From positions 9,607 to 73,606 of the forward strand of contig JAVVRP010000004.1 of assembly GCA_036654655.1 (NCBI GenBank): a DNA stretch of 64,000 nt. The letters are read 5' to 3'. The notes under the pieces were generated by a model. It saw only the letters and a list, made by a program, of their open reading frames with translations. It was not told where the DNA came from and made no database searches. This document shows positions 42,853-53,873 of this stretch, one piece after another. Both the position numbers and the translations under genes were made by a program. Every line of letters begins with the position of its first letter. Position 1 is the first letter of the stretch. The DNA comes from JAVVRP01 sp036654655 (GTDB lineage: Bacteria > Bacillota > Clostridia > Christensenellales > UBA1242).

Positions 42853-43641
42853 ATGAAACGTTCAAGATTGGTTATAGCAACATGTGCACTTACATTTGCA
42901 ATAATTGCATTAACATATGGGGTTATTGCAGCAACAAGCCTAACTTTTAATATTTCCGCCCAAATCTCGTTTGTTGCAACAGAAGCCTTTGGTGATGTTA
43001 AGGTTGGAATTTCAAATGCATACCGAAAAACAGCGTCTAACACATACATTGAAGTTGGTGCAAGCACCGCCAAAAATACAGCAATATGGCTTTCTTGGCA
43101 AAATCAAAGCGGTGGAGCATCTTTGGGCACAAACATTACAGGAAGTGCAACGGCAAATGTAAAAGGTGTTGTTGCTGGCGGGGCATGGACATTTCCAGCG
43201 GTTGCAAGTTCTGTTCAAGAAGGGTTATATTTTAATCCAAATGCAGATAGCACATCAAACGCAACAATAGTTGTTCACTTTGAAATACTTAATAATTCCG
43301 CATCTGGTCCAGTTATATTTTATCAGCCAACACAGTTAATGGGCGGTGGTGGAGCAAAGTTTTCTGCGGAAATGTTTATTGTTAAAACAGCCACAGCAGG
43401 CCAAAAATTAACGCCGAGTGGAGATGGATATTATTACACAATTGCAACTGGTGCAACTCCACATATTATTGTTGCTTACACTCCACTTTCGCTTGGAGCA
43501 TCATTTGGTGAAGCAAGCAACACAATTACGCTTGGACCAATTGTTAGGCTTAAAAAAGGCGAAACAGATTCTGCACTTGCTTCGCAAGCAAATTTTACAC
43601 CAAAAGTTCAAGACTGCATTGCAGATATGGTTTCATTGTAA
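42853..43641 (+). CDS. Secreted paralogue 3 of the dnaA-proximal trio
   Basis: 262 residues behind TAGGAGAG. N-terminus MKRSRLVIATCALTFAIIALTYGVIAATSLTFNISAQISFVATEAFGDVKVGISNAYRKT. Closest to paralogue 1: both have NNSASGPVIFYQP, LGASF and CIADM near the end. It is the gene just before dnaA and ends in the terminator at 43667-43700. Function unknown; export and a beta-sandwich fold are inferred. Confidence 0.8.
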   Translation: MKRSRLVIATCALTFAIIALTYGVIAATSLTFNISAQISFVATEAFGDVKVGISNAYRKTASNTYIEVGASTAKNTAIWLSWQNQSGGASLGTNITGSATANVKGVVAGGAWTFPAVASSVQEGLYFNPNADSTSNATIVVHFEILNNSASGPVIFYQPTQLMGGGGAKFSAEMFIVKTATAGQKLTPSGDGYYYTIATGATPHIIVAYTPLSLGASFGEASNTITLGPIVRLKKGETDSALASQANFTPKVQDCIADMVSL

Positions 43642-43666
43642 TTTAGCATTTAAACAATATGTAGCA

Positions 43667-43700
43667 CAAGATTAAGGTAACCCCTTAATCTTGTTTATTT
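43667..43700 (+). terminator. Terminator before dnaA
   Basis: Perfect 11-bp stem CAAGATTAAGG/CCTTAATCTTG, 5-nt loop, T-rich tail. Confidence 0.85.
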
Positions 43701-43754
43701 GTAAACAATTTGTTAAATAAATGTTAATAAACTTGTTTTTTCAAAAACAAAAAT

Positions 43755-43783
43755 TTGACTTTTTGTTACAAAAACGTTATACT
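43755..43783 (+). promoter_or_regulatory. dnaA promoter
   Basis: TTGACT, 17 bp, TATACT, 23 bp before the ATG. Confidence 0.8.
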
Positions 43784-43806
43784 CACAAAAAAAGGAAGTG
43801 TGAAAA

Positions 43807-45168
43807 ATGATACAAAAGAGCAGAACATGGCAAAAGGTATTGTCAAAAATGGAACTTCAAGTTTCTGCGGTGTTTTTTGATTTGTGGATAAGCACACTTC
43901 AATTTATTGAATTTAAAAATTTTGACAAGGTTGTGTTGCTTGCAAGTTCGCAAACAGCAAAAACTCAAATTTTAAAAAATCATATTAGCCAACTGGAAAC
44001 ATGTGTGGAACAAGCATTTGGCATGGGTGTTACTGTTGAAATTTTGGATCCAGAAGAAATGAGCGAGTATGTAACAAAAAACAACGATAATCCAAAACTG
44101 CAACAAATTCAAGATTCAATAATAAATGGAGAAAACAAAAATCCGTTTAATCCAAAGTACATTTTTGACAACTTTGTTGTTGGAAAGTGCAATCAATTTG
44201 TTTATGCCGCTGCCCGAGCAGTTGCAGAACACCCTGGAAAGAGGTTTAATCCGTTGTTTATTTATGGGGGCGTAGGTTTAGGCAAAACTCACTTGCTTCA
44301 CGCAATAGGCAATTACATACACAGAAATAATTCGGACTTGCAAATTATGTATGTAACATGCGAAAAATTTACAAATGACTATATCAGTTCGTTGCGAAAT
44401 GGCAATTCGGAATCACTTACAAGTGAATTTAGAGAAAAATATCGCAACTTGGACATTTTAATGATAGACGACATTCAGTTTATTTCAAACAAAACAAGCA
44501 CGCAAGAAGAATTTTTTCACACTTTTAATGATCTTTATCAAAACAACAAACAAATTATTATTTCTTCCGACCGTCCTCCCAAAGAAATATCCACGTTGGA
44601 AGAGCGTTTAAGTTCTAGGTTTACAAGCGGATTAATTCAGGATATTCAAGCACCAGACTTTGAAACAAAAGTTGCAATTTTGCAAAAAAAGGCACAACTA
44701 GAAGGTTATTCTGTTGATGATGACGTTGTAAACTTTATTGCCGAAAAAATAACAAGCAACATTAGAGAACTTGAAGGCTTGCTTGGAAAAGTGTATTTTT
44801 TTGCAACACTTATTGGGCAAAAAACAGCAACAATTGAAACTGCACGTGAGGCATTTAAAGAAGACTTGGATGATAAAAAGGAAAAAATAAAGCCAGAGGA
44901 CATTGTGTCGGCAACCTGCGAATATTTTAATATATCTGATGCAGAAATAAAAGGCAAAAAAAAGAGCAGAGAATGTGTTGAACCGCGCATGATTGCAATT
45001 TATTTAATTGGTGAACTGCTTGGAATTCCTTTAATTTCAATTGGCAAAGTTTTTAACAGAGACCACACAACAATAATTCATGCAAGGGACAAAATAACCG
45101 AGCAACTTAAAACCGATTCGCGTTTAAAAACAATTATTTCCGACATAAAAAGCAAACTTAATTTTTAA
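43807..45168 (+). CDS. dnaA: Chromosomal replication initiator DnaA
   Basis: 453 residues. Domain I (W-x-K-V-L...FDLWIS), linker, AAA+ domain with Walker A GGVGLGKTHLLHAIGN, Walker B LMIDDIQFI, arginine finger region ERLSSRFTSGL, and the DnaA-box recognition signature NRDHTTIIHARDKI at the C-terminus. GGAAG precedes the ATG. It stands alone rather than with dnaN-recF. Terminator at 45173-45200. Confidence 0.97.
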   Translation: MIQKSRTWQKVLSKMELQVSAVFFDLWISTLQFIEFKNFDKVVLLASSQTAKTQILKNHISQLETCVEQAFGMGVTVEILDPEEMSEYVTKNNDNPKLQQIQDSIINGENKNPFNPKYIFDNFVVGKCNQFVYAAARAVAEHPGKRFNPLFIYGGVGLGKTHLLHAIGNYIHRNNSDLQIMYVTCEKFTNDYISSLRNGNSESLTSEFREKYRNLDILMIDDIQFISNKTSTQEEFFHTFNDLYQNNKQIIISSDRPPKEISTLEERLSSRFTSGLIQDIQAPDFETKVAILQKKAQLEGYSVDDDVVNFIAEKITSNIRELEGLLGKVYFFATLIGQKTATIETAREAFKEDLDDKKEKIKPEDIVSATCEYFNISDAEIKGKKKSRECVEPRMIAIYLIGELLGIPLISIGKVFNRDHTTIIHARDKITEQLKTDSRLKTIISDIKSKLNF

Positions 45169-45172
45169 ACTA

Positions 45173-45200
45173 CATCCCTGTTAATAGCGGGGATTTTTTT
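45173..45200 (+). terminator. Terminator after dnaA
   Basis: ATCCC/GGGAT stem followed by TTTTTTT. Confidence 0.65.
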
Positions 45201-45219
45201 AAACTGCCATTGCATTTAC

Positions 45220-45248
45220 TTGCAATCAAAATTAAAATGGAGTATAAT
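45220..45248 (+). promoter_or_regulatory. gyrB promoter
   Basis: TTGCAA, 17 bp, TATAAT, followed by a ~70-nt leader made almost wholly of alternating AT (45251-45292). Confidence 0.75.
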
Positions 45249-45301
45249 GAAATATATATTATATTATATATAGTTATATATTATATATATGGCAATAATA
45301 G

Positions 45302-47311
<2,010 letters not shown>

Positions 47312-47333
47312 AAACGTGTAAAAGGAAAACAAA

Positions 47334-49922
47334 ATGGAAAAAAATAAGAAAAAAGAATTGCATGAGATTTTTGAAAACACATGCGTTAAAAAAGTTGAAG
47401 TAGAGGACGAACTTAAAAAATCGTTTATTTCTTATGCAATGGCGGTTAACGTTTCACGTGCTATTCCAGATGTAAGGGATGGGCTTAAACCTGTTCACCG
47501 AAGAATTTTGTATGGAATGAGTGACCTAAACAATTTTTACAACAAGCCACACAAAAAATGTGCAAGAATTGTTGGTGAGGTTATGGGAAAATATCACCCT
47601 CATGGAGATGGTTCAATTTATGATGCTCTTGTGCGTTTGGCGCAAGAATTTTCCATAAGATATCCTCTTGTGGACGGCCATGGAAATTTTGGTTCAGTTG
47701 ATGGAGATCCACCTGCCGCCCAAAGATACACAGAGGCAAGGCTTGCCAAAATTTCTAATGAAATGCTTACAGACCTAGATAAAGAAACGGTGGATTTTTA
47801 TCCTAACTTTGATGACACACTTATGCAACCACGTGTTTTACCTGCAAGATTTCCAAACTTGTTGGTTAATGGTGCCGATGGCATTGCTGTTGGAATGGCA
47901 ACAAATATTCCGCCACACAATTTAATTGAAGTTATAAATGCAGCACAAGCACTTTTGGATAATCCAGAAATAGAAATAGAAGATATAATTAAAATTATTC
48001 CGGGTCCAGACTATCCAACAGGTGGCATTGTTATGGGAAGAGCCGCTTTACTTCAAGCATATCGCACAGGGCGTGGCGGTGTTGTTATTCGTGGTAAAAC
48101 AGATATAGAAGAAGAAAACGGACGAAGCAGAATTGTTATAACGGAACTTCCTTATCAAGTTAACAAGTCAAAATTTATTATTCAAATGGCGGACATGGTT
48201 AAAAGCAAACGTTTGGAAGGTATTTCGGACATTAAAGAAGAAAGTGACCGCGAAGGAATGAGAATTGTTGTTGACGTTAAACGTGATGCAAATGCGCAAG
48301 TTGTTTTAAATTCGCTTTTTAAACACACACAACTTCAACAAAGTGGCGGAATAATTTTTCTTGCACTTGTTGATGGTGTTCCACGCATATTAAACATTAA
48401 AGAAATTTTATATTATTATGTTGAACATCAAAAAGAAATAATAACAAGAAGAACAAAATTTAATTTAAGAAAAGCAGATGAGAGATGCCACATCGTGGAC
48501 GGGCTGGTTATTGCAATGACCAATATTGATGCAGTTATAAAACTAATCAAAGAATCTTCGGACAGAAATTCTGCTTTTGTTTCACTGCAAAAAATATTTG
48601 AATTGTCCGAAATTCAAGCAAATGCAATTTTGGACATGAGCCTTTCAAAATTAACAGGAATAGAAGTTGTTAAATTAAAAGAAGAACTTGCAACATTAAA
48701 GTCAATGATTTCCGATTATAATGACATTTTAAATTCATCAAAGCGGGTTGTGGACATAATTAAAGCACAACTAGAAGACATTAAGGTTAGATATGGTGAC
48801 AAAAGGCGGACAGAAATTAGCCTTGATTACGGTGATATTGACATTTCGGACCTTATTGCACGTGAAGATGTTGTTATTTCAAAAACACATGGCGGATATA
48901 TAAAACGCATGAATTTAACAGAATATAAATCACAAAAGCGTGGAGGAATGGGAGTTGCAGGACACAAAACAAAAGAAGAAGATTTTGTTGACGGAATTTT
49001 TATCACTTGCACTCATTCTGATCTTTTGTTTTTCACATCAGAAGGCAGGGTTTATGTTCTTAAAGCATATGAAATTCCAGAGGCGCAAAAGCAAGCAAAA
49101 GGAAGGGCAATGCTTAACTTATTGCAACTTAGAGATGGCGAGTGCGTAACGGCAATTATTCCAATTGCCGAAAATGAAAGCCGAAAAAACATTATTATGG
49201 CAACAAAAAATGGCTTAATTAAAAAGACAAATATTTCCGAATTTATCAGCATAAGAAAAGTTGGAAAAATTGCAATCACGCTTGTTGATGGAGACACGCT
49301 TGTTGCGGTTGGGTTAACAGACGATATTCACGATGTGTTAATTGCAGGCAGTTCTGGAAAATGCATAAGATTTAATGCCATGCAAATACGTGAAGTTGGA
49401 CGCAGTGCACGCGGTGTTAAAAGCATGAATCTTAAAAAAAATGAACACATTGTGGACATGGAAGTTATTGACGACACATGCCAAATTTTAACTATTTCCG
49501 AAAATGGATATGGAAAAAGATGTAATCCAAGCGAATATCGTTTACAAGGTCGTGGTGGAATGGGAGTTAAGGCAGGAATATTTAATGAAAAAACTGGTGA
49601 CCTTGTAAATTTAAAACAGGTTAAAGAAGATCAGGACATAATTATTGTTTCAGACAATGGAGTTGTAATAAGAACACCAGCAGAAAATATTTCTTTGCTT
49701 TCACGTAACACCCAAGGTGTTAAACTTATGACTCTTAAAGGTGATGCAAAAGTTGTTTGTGTTGCGCCAGCCGAAAAAGAAAGCGAGGAAGAATTAATTG
49801 CAGAAAACAATCAATTATCAGAAGTTTTAAGCAAAGAAAACATTATGGAAAGCCATGAAGAACAGTTTTTTGATAAAAATGAAACAGAACAAAACATAAA
49901 AGATGATGAAGACGAAACATAA
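47334..49922 (+). CDS. gyrA: DNA gyrase subunit A
   Basis: 862 residues. [15 protein letters not shown], active-site Tyr in [10 protein letters not shown], then a C-terminal pinwheel with [10 protein letters not shown] as the GyrA box (usual form QRRGGKG) which supports gyrase rather than Topo IV. An acidic, Glu-rich tail of about 60 residues closes it. AAAGGAA site. Confidence 0.96.
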   Translation: MEKNKKKELHEIFENTCVKKVEVEDELKKSFISYAMAVNVSRAIPDVRDGLKPVHRRILYGMSDLNNFYNKPHKKCARIVGEVMGKYHPHGDGSIYDALVRLAQEFSIRYPLVDGHGNFGSVDGDPPAAQRYTEARLAKISNEMLTDLDKETVDFYPNFDDTLMQPRVLPARFPNLLVNGADGIAVGMATNIPPHNLIEVINAAQALLDNPEIEIEDIIKIIPGPDYPTGGIVMGRAALLQAYRTGRGGVVIRGKTDIEEENGRSRIVITELPYQVNKSKFIIQMADMVKSKRLEGISDIKEESDREGMRIVVDVKRDANAQVVLNSLFKHTQLQQSGGIIFLALVDGVPRILNIKEILYYYVEHQKEIITRRTKFNLRKADERCHIVDGLVIAMTNIDAVIKLIKESSDRNSAFVSLQKIFELSEIQANAILDMSLSKLTGIEVVKLKEELATLKSMISDYNDILNSSKRVVDIIKAQLEDIKVRYGDKRRTEISLDYGDIDISDLIAREDVVISKTHGGYIKRMNLTEYKSQKRGGMGVAGHKTKEEDFVDGIFITCTHSDLLFFTSEGRVYVLKAYEIPEAQKQAKGRAMLNLLQLRDGECVTAIIPIAENESRKNIIMATKNGLIKKTNISEFISIRKVGKIAITLVDGDTLVAVGLTDDIHDVLIAGSSGKCIRFNAMQIREVGRSARGVKSMNLKKNEHIVDMEVIDDTCQILTISENGYGKRCNPSEYRLQGRGGMGVKAGIFNEKTGDLVNLKQVKEDQDIIIVSDNGVVIRTPAENISLLSRNTQGVKLMTLKGDAKVVCVAPAEKESEEELIAENNQLSEVLSKENIMESHEEQFFDKNETEQNIKDDEDET

Positions 49923-49949
49923 AACAAATGTGGAGCAATAATTTTTAGC

Positions 49950-51287
49950 ATGAAAAAAAGTAATAATACAATTGTTTCAATTTCCACTGCAAGCGGAAAA
50001 TCTGCTGTTGGAATTGTAAGATTAAGCGGAGAAAAAGCAAAAAATATTGCAAGTAAATTGTTTGCAAAATTTTATGTGTGTGAAAACAGGCCCAGAGAAC
50101 TTGTTTTAGGGGAAGTTGTTTGCAAAAACTTTTCTGTTGAGGCATTGTGTGTTTTTTTTAAGGCTCCAAAATCTTACACAGGAGAAAATGTTGTAGAATT
50201 TCAGGTTGTTGGCGGAAGTGCTGTAACCCAAGGTGTTCTTATGGCGTGCGTGCAATGTGGTGCAAGGCTAGCAGAAAATGGAGAATTTTCTAAACGTGCA
50301 TTTTTGAATAACAAAATTTCTTTGGACCAAGCACAAGGAATAATTGACTCAATTAATGCAACAACCCAAAGTGAATTGCTTGTTGCACAAAGTTTGGCAA
50401 AAGGAAAACTTTTTAAATTTGTTACCGAAAATCAAAACCACCTTAAATTAATTATGGCAAAATTAGAGGTTAATTTGGATTATCCCGAACACGATAATGA
50501 ACACGAAACATTAAATAACGTAAAATTAGAACTTGAACAAATTTTGAGCAACCTTAAAAATTTGGCAGACACGGAAAATATTGGAAGTTTTATTAAACAA
50601 GGGGTAACTGTTGCCATTGTTGGAAAGCCAAATGTTGGAAAAAGCAGTCTTTTAAATGCAATTGTTGGAACAGACAAAGCAATTGTGACCGACATTGCAG
50701 GAACAACAAGAGATATTGTGGAAGCAAGCATAGAAATAAACGGGTTAAAATATAACTTTTTAGACACGGCGGGAATATGTGACACAACCGATAAAATTGA
50801 ACAAATTGGAATAGAAAAAAGCCAAGAAGCGCTTAAATTTGCTGATTTTGCTTTGCTTTTAATTGACCCAACTCAAAGCCCAACAAAAGAAGATTTATTA
50901 TTAAAAGAAATTGTTAAAAACAAACCTCATTTTGTTGTAATTACAAAAAGTGACATTTTTGGTGAATATAAGCCGGAGCAAGGCAGTTTTGTAATTAGTG
51001 CAAAAACAGGCAACAATATACAACTGCTTTTAAAACAAATACAACTTGCAACTGTTGGAAGCAAAAATTTAAACGAAATTTTGGTTTTAACAAATGCAAA
51101 GCATGCTCAGGCAATTAAAAAATCTGCCGAATTGATAAATGTAGCAATTATTGACTGCTCAAAAACTGTGGATATTGTTTTGCAATCCTTAAATTCTGCT
51201 TGGCGTGAACTTGGCAAAATTACTGGTGAAACGGAGTTTGAAGAAATTATCAATCAAATATTTAAAAGTTTTTGTTTGGGCAAGTAA
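49950..51287 (+). CDS. mnmE: tRNA modification GTPase MnmE
   Basis: 445 residues. N-terminal folate-binding domain (IVSISTASGKSAVGIVRLSG), G domain inserted near 215-370: G1 GKPNVGKSSL, G2 TDIAGTTRD, G3 DTAG, G4 ITKSD; C-terminal FCLGK carries the catalytic Cys (usual FCIGK). With MnmG it installs the 5-carboxymethylaminomethyl group on U34 of certain tRNAs. Weak ribosome site. Confidence 0.96.
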   Translation: MKKSNNTIVSISTASGKSAVGIVRLSGEKAKNIASKLFAKFYVCENRPRELVLGEVVCKNFSVEALCVFFKAPKSYTGENVVEFQVVGGSAVTQGVLMACVQCGARLAENGEFSKRAFLNNKISLDQAQGIIDSINATTQSELLVAQSLAKGKLFKFVTENQNHLKLIMAKLEVNLDYPEHDNEHETLNNVKLELEQILSNLKNLADTENIGSFIKQGVTVAIVGKPNVGKSSLLNAIVGTDKAIVTDIAGTTRDIVEASIEINGLKYNFLDTAGICDTTDKIEQIGIEKSQEALKFADFALLLIDPTQSPTKEDLLLKEIVKNKPHFVVITKSDIFGEYKPEQGSFVISAKTGNNIQLLLKQIQLATVGSKNLNEILVLTNAKHAQAIKKSAELINVAIIDCSKTVDIVLQSLNSAWRELGKITGETEFEEIINQIFKSFCLGK

Positions 51288-51303
51288 TTTAGTTGAGGAA
51301 AAC

Positions 51304-53169
51304 ATGGATAACAAATTTGACGCAATAGTAATTGGTGCAGGGCATGCAGGGTGTGAATCGGCACTTGCACTTGCACGTTTAGGAAACAAAACATTGCTTT
51401 TAACACTAAATTTGGAAGCAGTTGCTTTTTTAGCGTGCAATCCATCAATTGGAGGAACGGGAAAGGGCCAACTTGTGTGTGAAATAGACGCGTTGGGCGG
51501 AGAAATGGGAATAGTTGCAGACAAGTGCATGCTTCAAATGAAAATGCTTAACGCAAGCAAAGGCGCCGCTGTTTTTTCACTTCGCGCGCAAGAAGATAAA
51601 AATGCATATCATCAAACAATGAAACAAGTTTTAGAAAATCAAAAAAATTTAATTTTTAAACAAGCGGAAGTAAGCAAAATTTTAACCGAAAATAAATTAA
51701 ACACAAATTATGTTATCGGCGTTGAAACAGTTTTGGGGCAAAAGTTTTTTGCACCAACTGTTATTGTTTCAACAGGTGTTTATCTTAAAAGCCGTATAAT
51801 TATTGGTGAATTTACAAAAAACAGTGGGCCAAATGGATTTGCCCCGGCCAATGAACTTACAAAAAGTTTAACGGATTTGGGGTTTGAAATTCGCAGATTT
51901 AAAACAGGAACGCCAGCAAGAATTAATGGCAATTCAATAAATTTTTCAAGTTTGGAAGAGCAGTGCGGAGATATCACAATAAAAGGGTTCTCTTCACTTT
52001 CAAAAAACATTAATTCAAAAGAAAAAAGTTGTTTTCAAACAGCAACAAATTTTCAAACACACAACGTAATTCGAAATAATTTGCATCGTGCACCAATGTA
52101 CACGGGCATAATAGAAGGCGTTGGGCCAAGATATTGCCCTAGCATAGAAGACAAAATTGTACGATTTCCCGAACGAAACAGCCATCAAATTTTTTTGGAG
52201 CCAGAAGGAAATGAAACAAACGAATGGTATGTTCAAGGTGTTTCAACTTCGCTTCCAGTGGATGTGCAGGACCAACTTTATCATTCAATAAAAGGGCTTG
52301 AAAATTGCCAAATAATGCGGGATGCTTATGCAATTGAGTATGATTGCATAAATTCATTAGATCTTTTTCCTAATCTTGAAAGTAAAAAAGTTGAAGGTTT
52401 GTTTTTTGCAGGTCAAGTTAATGGAACAAGTGGATATGAAGAAGCCGCTGCACAAGGTCTTGTTGCAGGAATTAATGCAAATCAAAAAATAAATAAAAAA
52501 CAGCCACTAATATTAGGCAGAGAAACATCTTACATTGGTGTTTTAATTGATGACCTTGTTACAAAAGGTACAAACGAACCTTACAGAATGATGACAAGCA
52601 GGGCGGAATTTAGGTTGTGGTTAAGGCAAGACAATGCAGATGAACGCTTAACGGACATAGGACGCAAAATTGGGCTTGTTTCCGATATGCGCTGGAAAGT
52701 GTTTAACAACAAGTGCAAGGCGTTGCAAAAGGCAAGAGAAGAACTTAAAACAACATTGCCATTAAAAGAATTAAAAGCATATTTTCAAAAAATTGGAGAA
52801 AGCACCTTGCAAACTTCAATCAAAGTTAAAAGTGTTTTATTAAGATCAAATGTTTCAATATTTGACCTTAAAAAATTGTTTAAATTATGGAAAAGAGTGC
52901 CCAGTTCAATTTTGCAAACATTAGAAACAGAAGTTAAATATGAAGGATATATAAAACAGCAAAAAGCAGAAATTGCAAAAGTTAAATTGCAAGAAAACCT
53001 TAAAATTCCAAAAGAGTTTGATTTTTCATCACAAAAAAATATAAGATTAGAGGCAAGGCAAAAACTTGCAAAAATCCAGCCATTAAATATTGGCCAAGCA
53101 AGCAGAATTTCGGGAGTTTCACCTGCGGACATCGCTGTTTTAATTGCAACAATAAAAAAGTTGCATTAA
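51304..53169 (+). CDS. mnmG: tRNA uridine modification FAD enzyme MnmG
   Basis: 621 residues starting MDNKFDAIVIGAGHAGCESALALARLG; GAGG lies six bases before the ATG at 51304. FAD-binding GxGxxG and C-N-P-S-I-G-G-T-G-K-G motifs, GTPARI, and the helical C-terminus (ISGVSPADIAVLIATIKK). Directly after mnmE, as in many bacteria. The usual follower rsmG is absent. Confidence 0.96.
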   Translation: MDNKFDAIVIGAGHAGCESALALARLGNKTLLLTLNLEAVAFLACNPSIGGTGKGQLVCEIDALGGEMGIVADKCMLQMKMLNASKGAAVFSLRAQEDKNAYHQTMKQVLENQKNLIFKQAEVSKILTENKLNTNYVIGVETVLGQKFFAPTVIVSTGVYLKSRIIIGEFTKNSGPNGFAPANELTKSLTDLGFEIRRFKTGTPARINGNSINFSSLEEQCGDITIKGFSSLSKNINSKEKSCFQTATNFQTHNVIRNNLHRAPMYTGIIEGVGPRYCPSIEDKIVRFPERNSHQIFLEPEGNETNEWYVQGVSTSLPVDVQDQLYHSIKGLENCQIMRDAYAIEYDCINSLDLFPNLESKKVEGLFFAGQVNGTSGYEEAAAQGLVAGINANQKINKKQPLILGRETSYIGVLIDDLVTKGTNEPYRMMTSRAEFRLWLRQDNADERLTDIGRKIGLVSDMRWKVFNNKCKALQKAREELKTTLPLKELKAYFQKIGESTLQTSIKVKSVLLRSNVSIFDLKKLFKLWKRVPSSILQTLETEVKYEGYIKQQKAEIAKVKLQENLKIPKEFDFSSQKNIRLEARQKLAKIQPLNIGQASRISGVSPADIAVLIATIKKLH

Positions 53170-53345
53170 CATAAACATGCAATAAAAACAAAAATAATAA
53201 AAAAAAATATAAAATCTTATAAAATTATTTGCAAATATGCAAAAAACGTTTTGTTATTTTATTTTTATGTGTTATTATATGCGTAACAATATTTTGAATA
53301 AATCATAAAATATTGCAAATTCTATCAATAACATAGGAGGCACTA

Positions 53346-53666
53346 ATGCTTAATTTTATAGGAAGTTTGCTCGCGGGGACGGAGTGGGAATTTGTTAACA
53401 CCATTGTAAATGCAATAACAACTGTTCTTTGGCCAATTTTAATTATAACCGCTGCCGCAGGAACAATTTATTCTGTTGTTCTTGGAGTTCAAATGGTTCA
53501 AGCATCAGATCCAGACAAGCGCAAGGAACATCGTGCAAAACTGGTAAACGTGATTGTTGCAATTGCAATTACAATTGCTCTTATTTTGCTGTTTATTTTA
53601 GTTATGAATGTTGTTATCCCTGCATTCCTTCCAGGGCAAAATCCAGTTCCAACACCAGGCGCATAA
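53346..53666 (+). CDS. Pilin-like conjugation protein (Mbov_0395-type)
   Basis: 106 residues behind ATAGGAGG. Two membrane helices (~26-50 and ~70-95) flanking a basic loop QASDPDKRKEHRAKLVN, a Pro-rich end. Size and topology match VirB2/TrbC-type pilins, and the details recall the Mbov_0395 family of mycoplasma-type conjugative elements. It has its own terminator (53696-53737) before the VirB6-like gene. No VirB4, VirD4 or relaxase is visible in the window. Confidence 0.65.
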   Translation: MLNFIGSLLAGTEWEFVNTIVNAITTVLWPILIITAAAGTIYSVVLGVQMVQASDPDKRKEHRAKLVNVIVAIAITIALILLFILVMNVVIPAFLPGQNPVPTPGA

Positions 53667-53695
53667 ATAATTTGTTAATAATTCAAAATATAATT

Positions 53696-53737
53696 AAAGC
53701 ACAAAACCTATGTAAAATTTAAGTTTTGTGCTTTTTT
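53696..53737 (+). terminator. Terminator after the pilin-like gene
   Basis: 11-bp stem AAGCACAAAAC/GTTTTGTGCTT then T run. Confidence 0.85.
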
Positions 53738-53873
53738 AATTTTAATAAATATGGCACAATTAAGCATAAAAATAACAAAATTAAACAAATTATAAATAAT
53801 TTTAGAAAACAGTTAAATTTTATTGTTGAAATTGTTAATATTTGGTATAATAAAGAAAAAGGAAGTATGCGTA

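Noticed and set aside
43883..43891. Perfect DnaA box TGTGGATAA inside dnaA
   Set aside because: It encodes the conserved LWIS residues of domain I and stands alone, so it is not good evidence for an origin there.
47450..47465. GTTTCACGTG inside gyrA resembling parS
   Set aside because: Only one half of the palindrome matches and the bases encode the conserved NVSRAIPD region.
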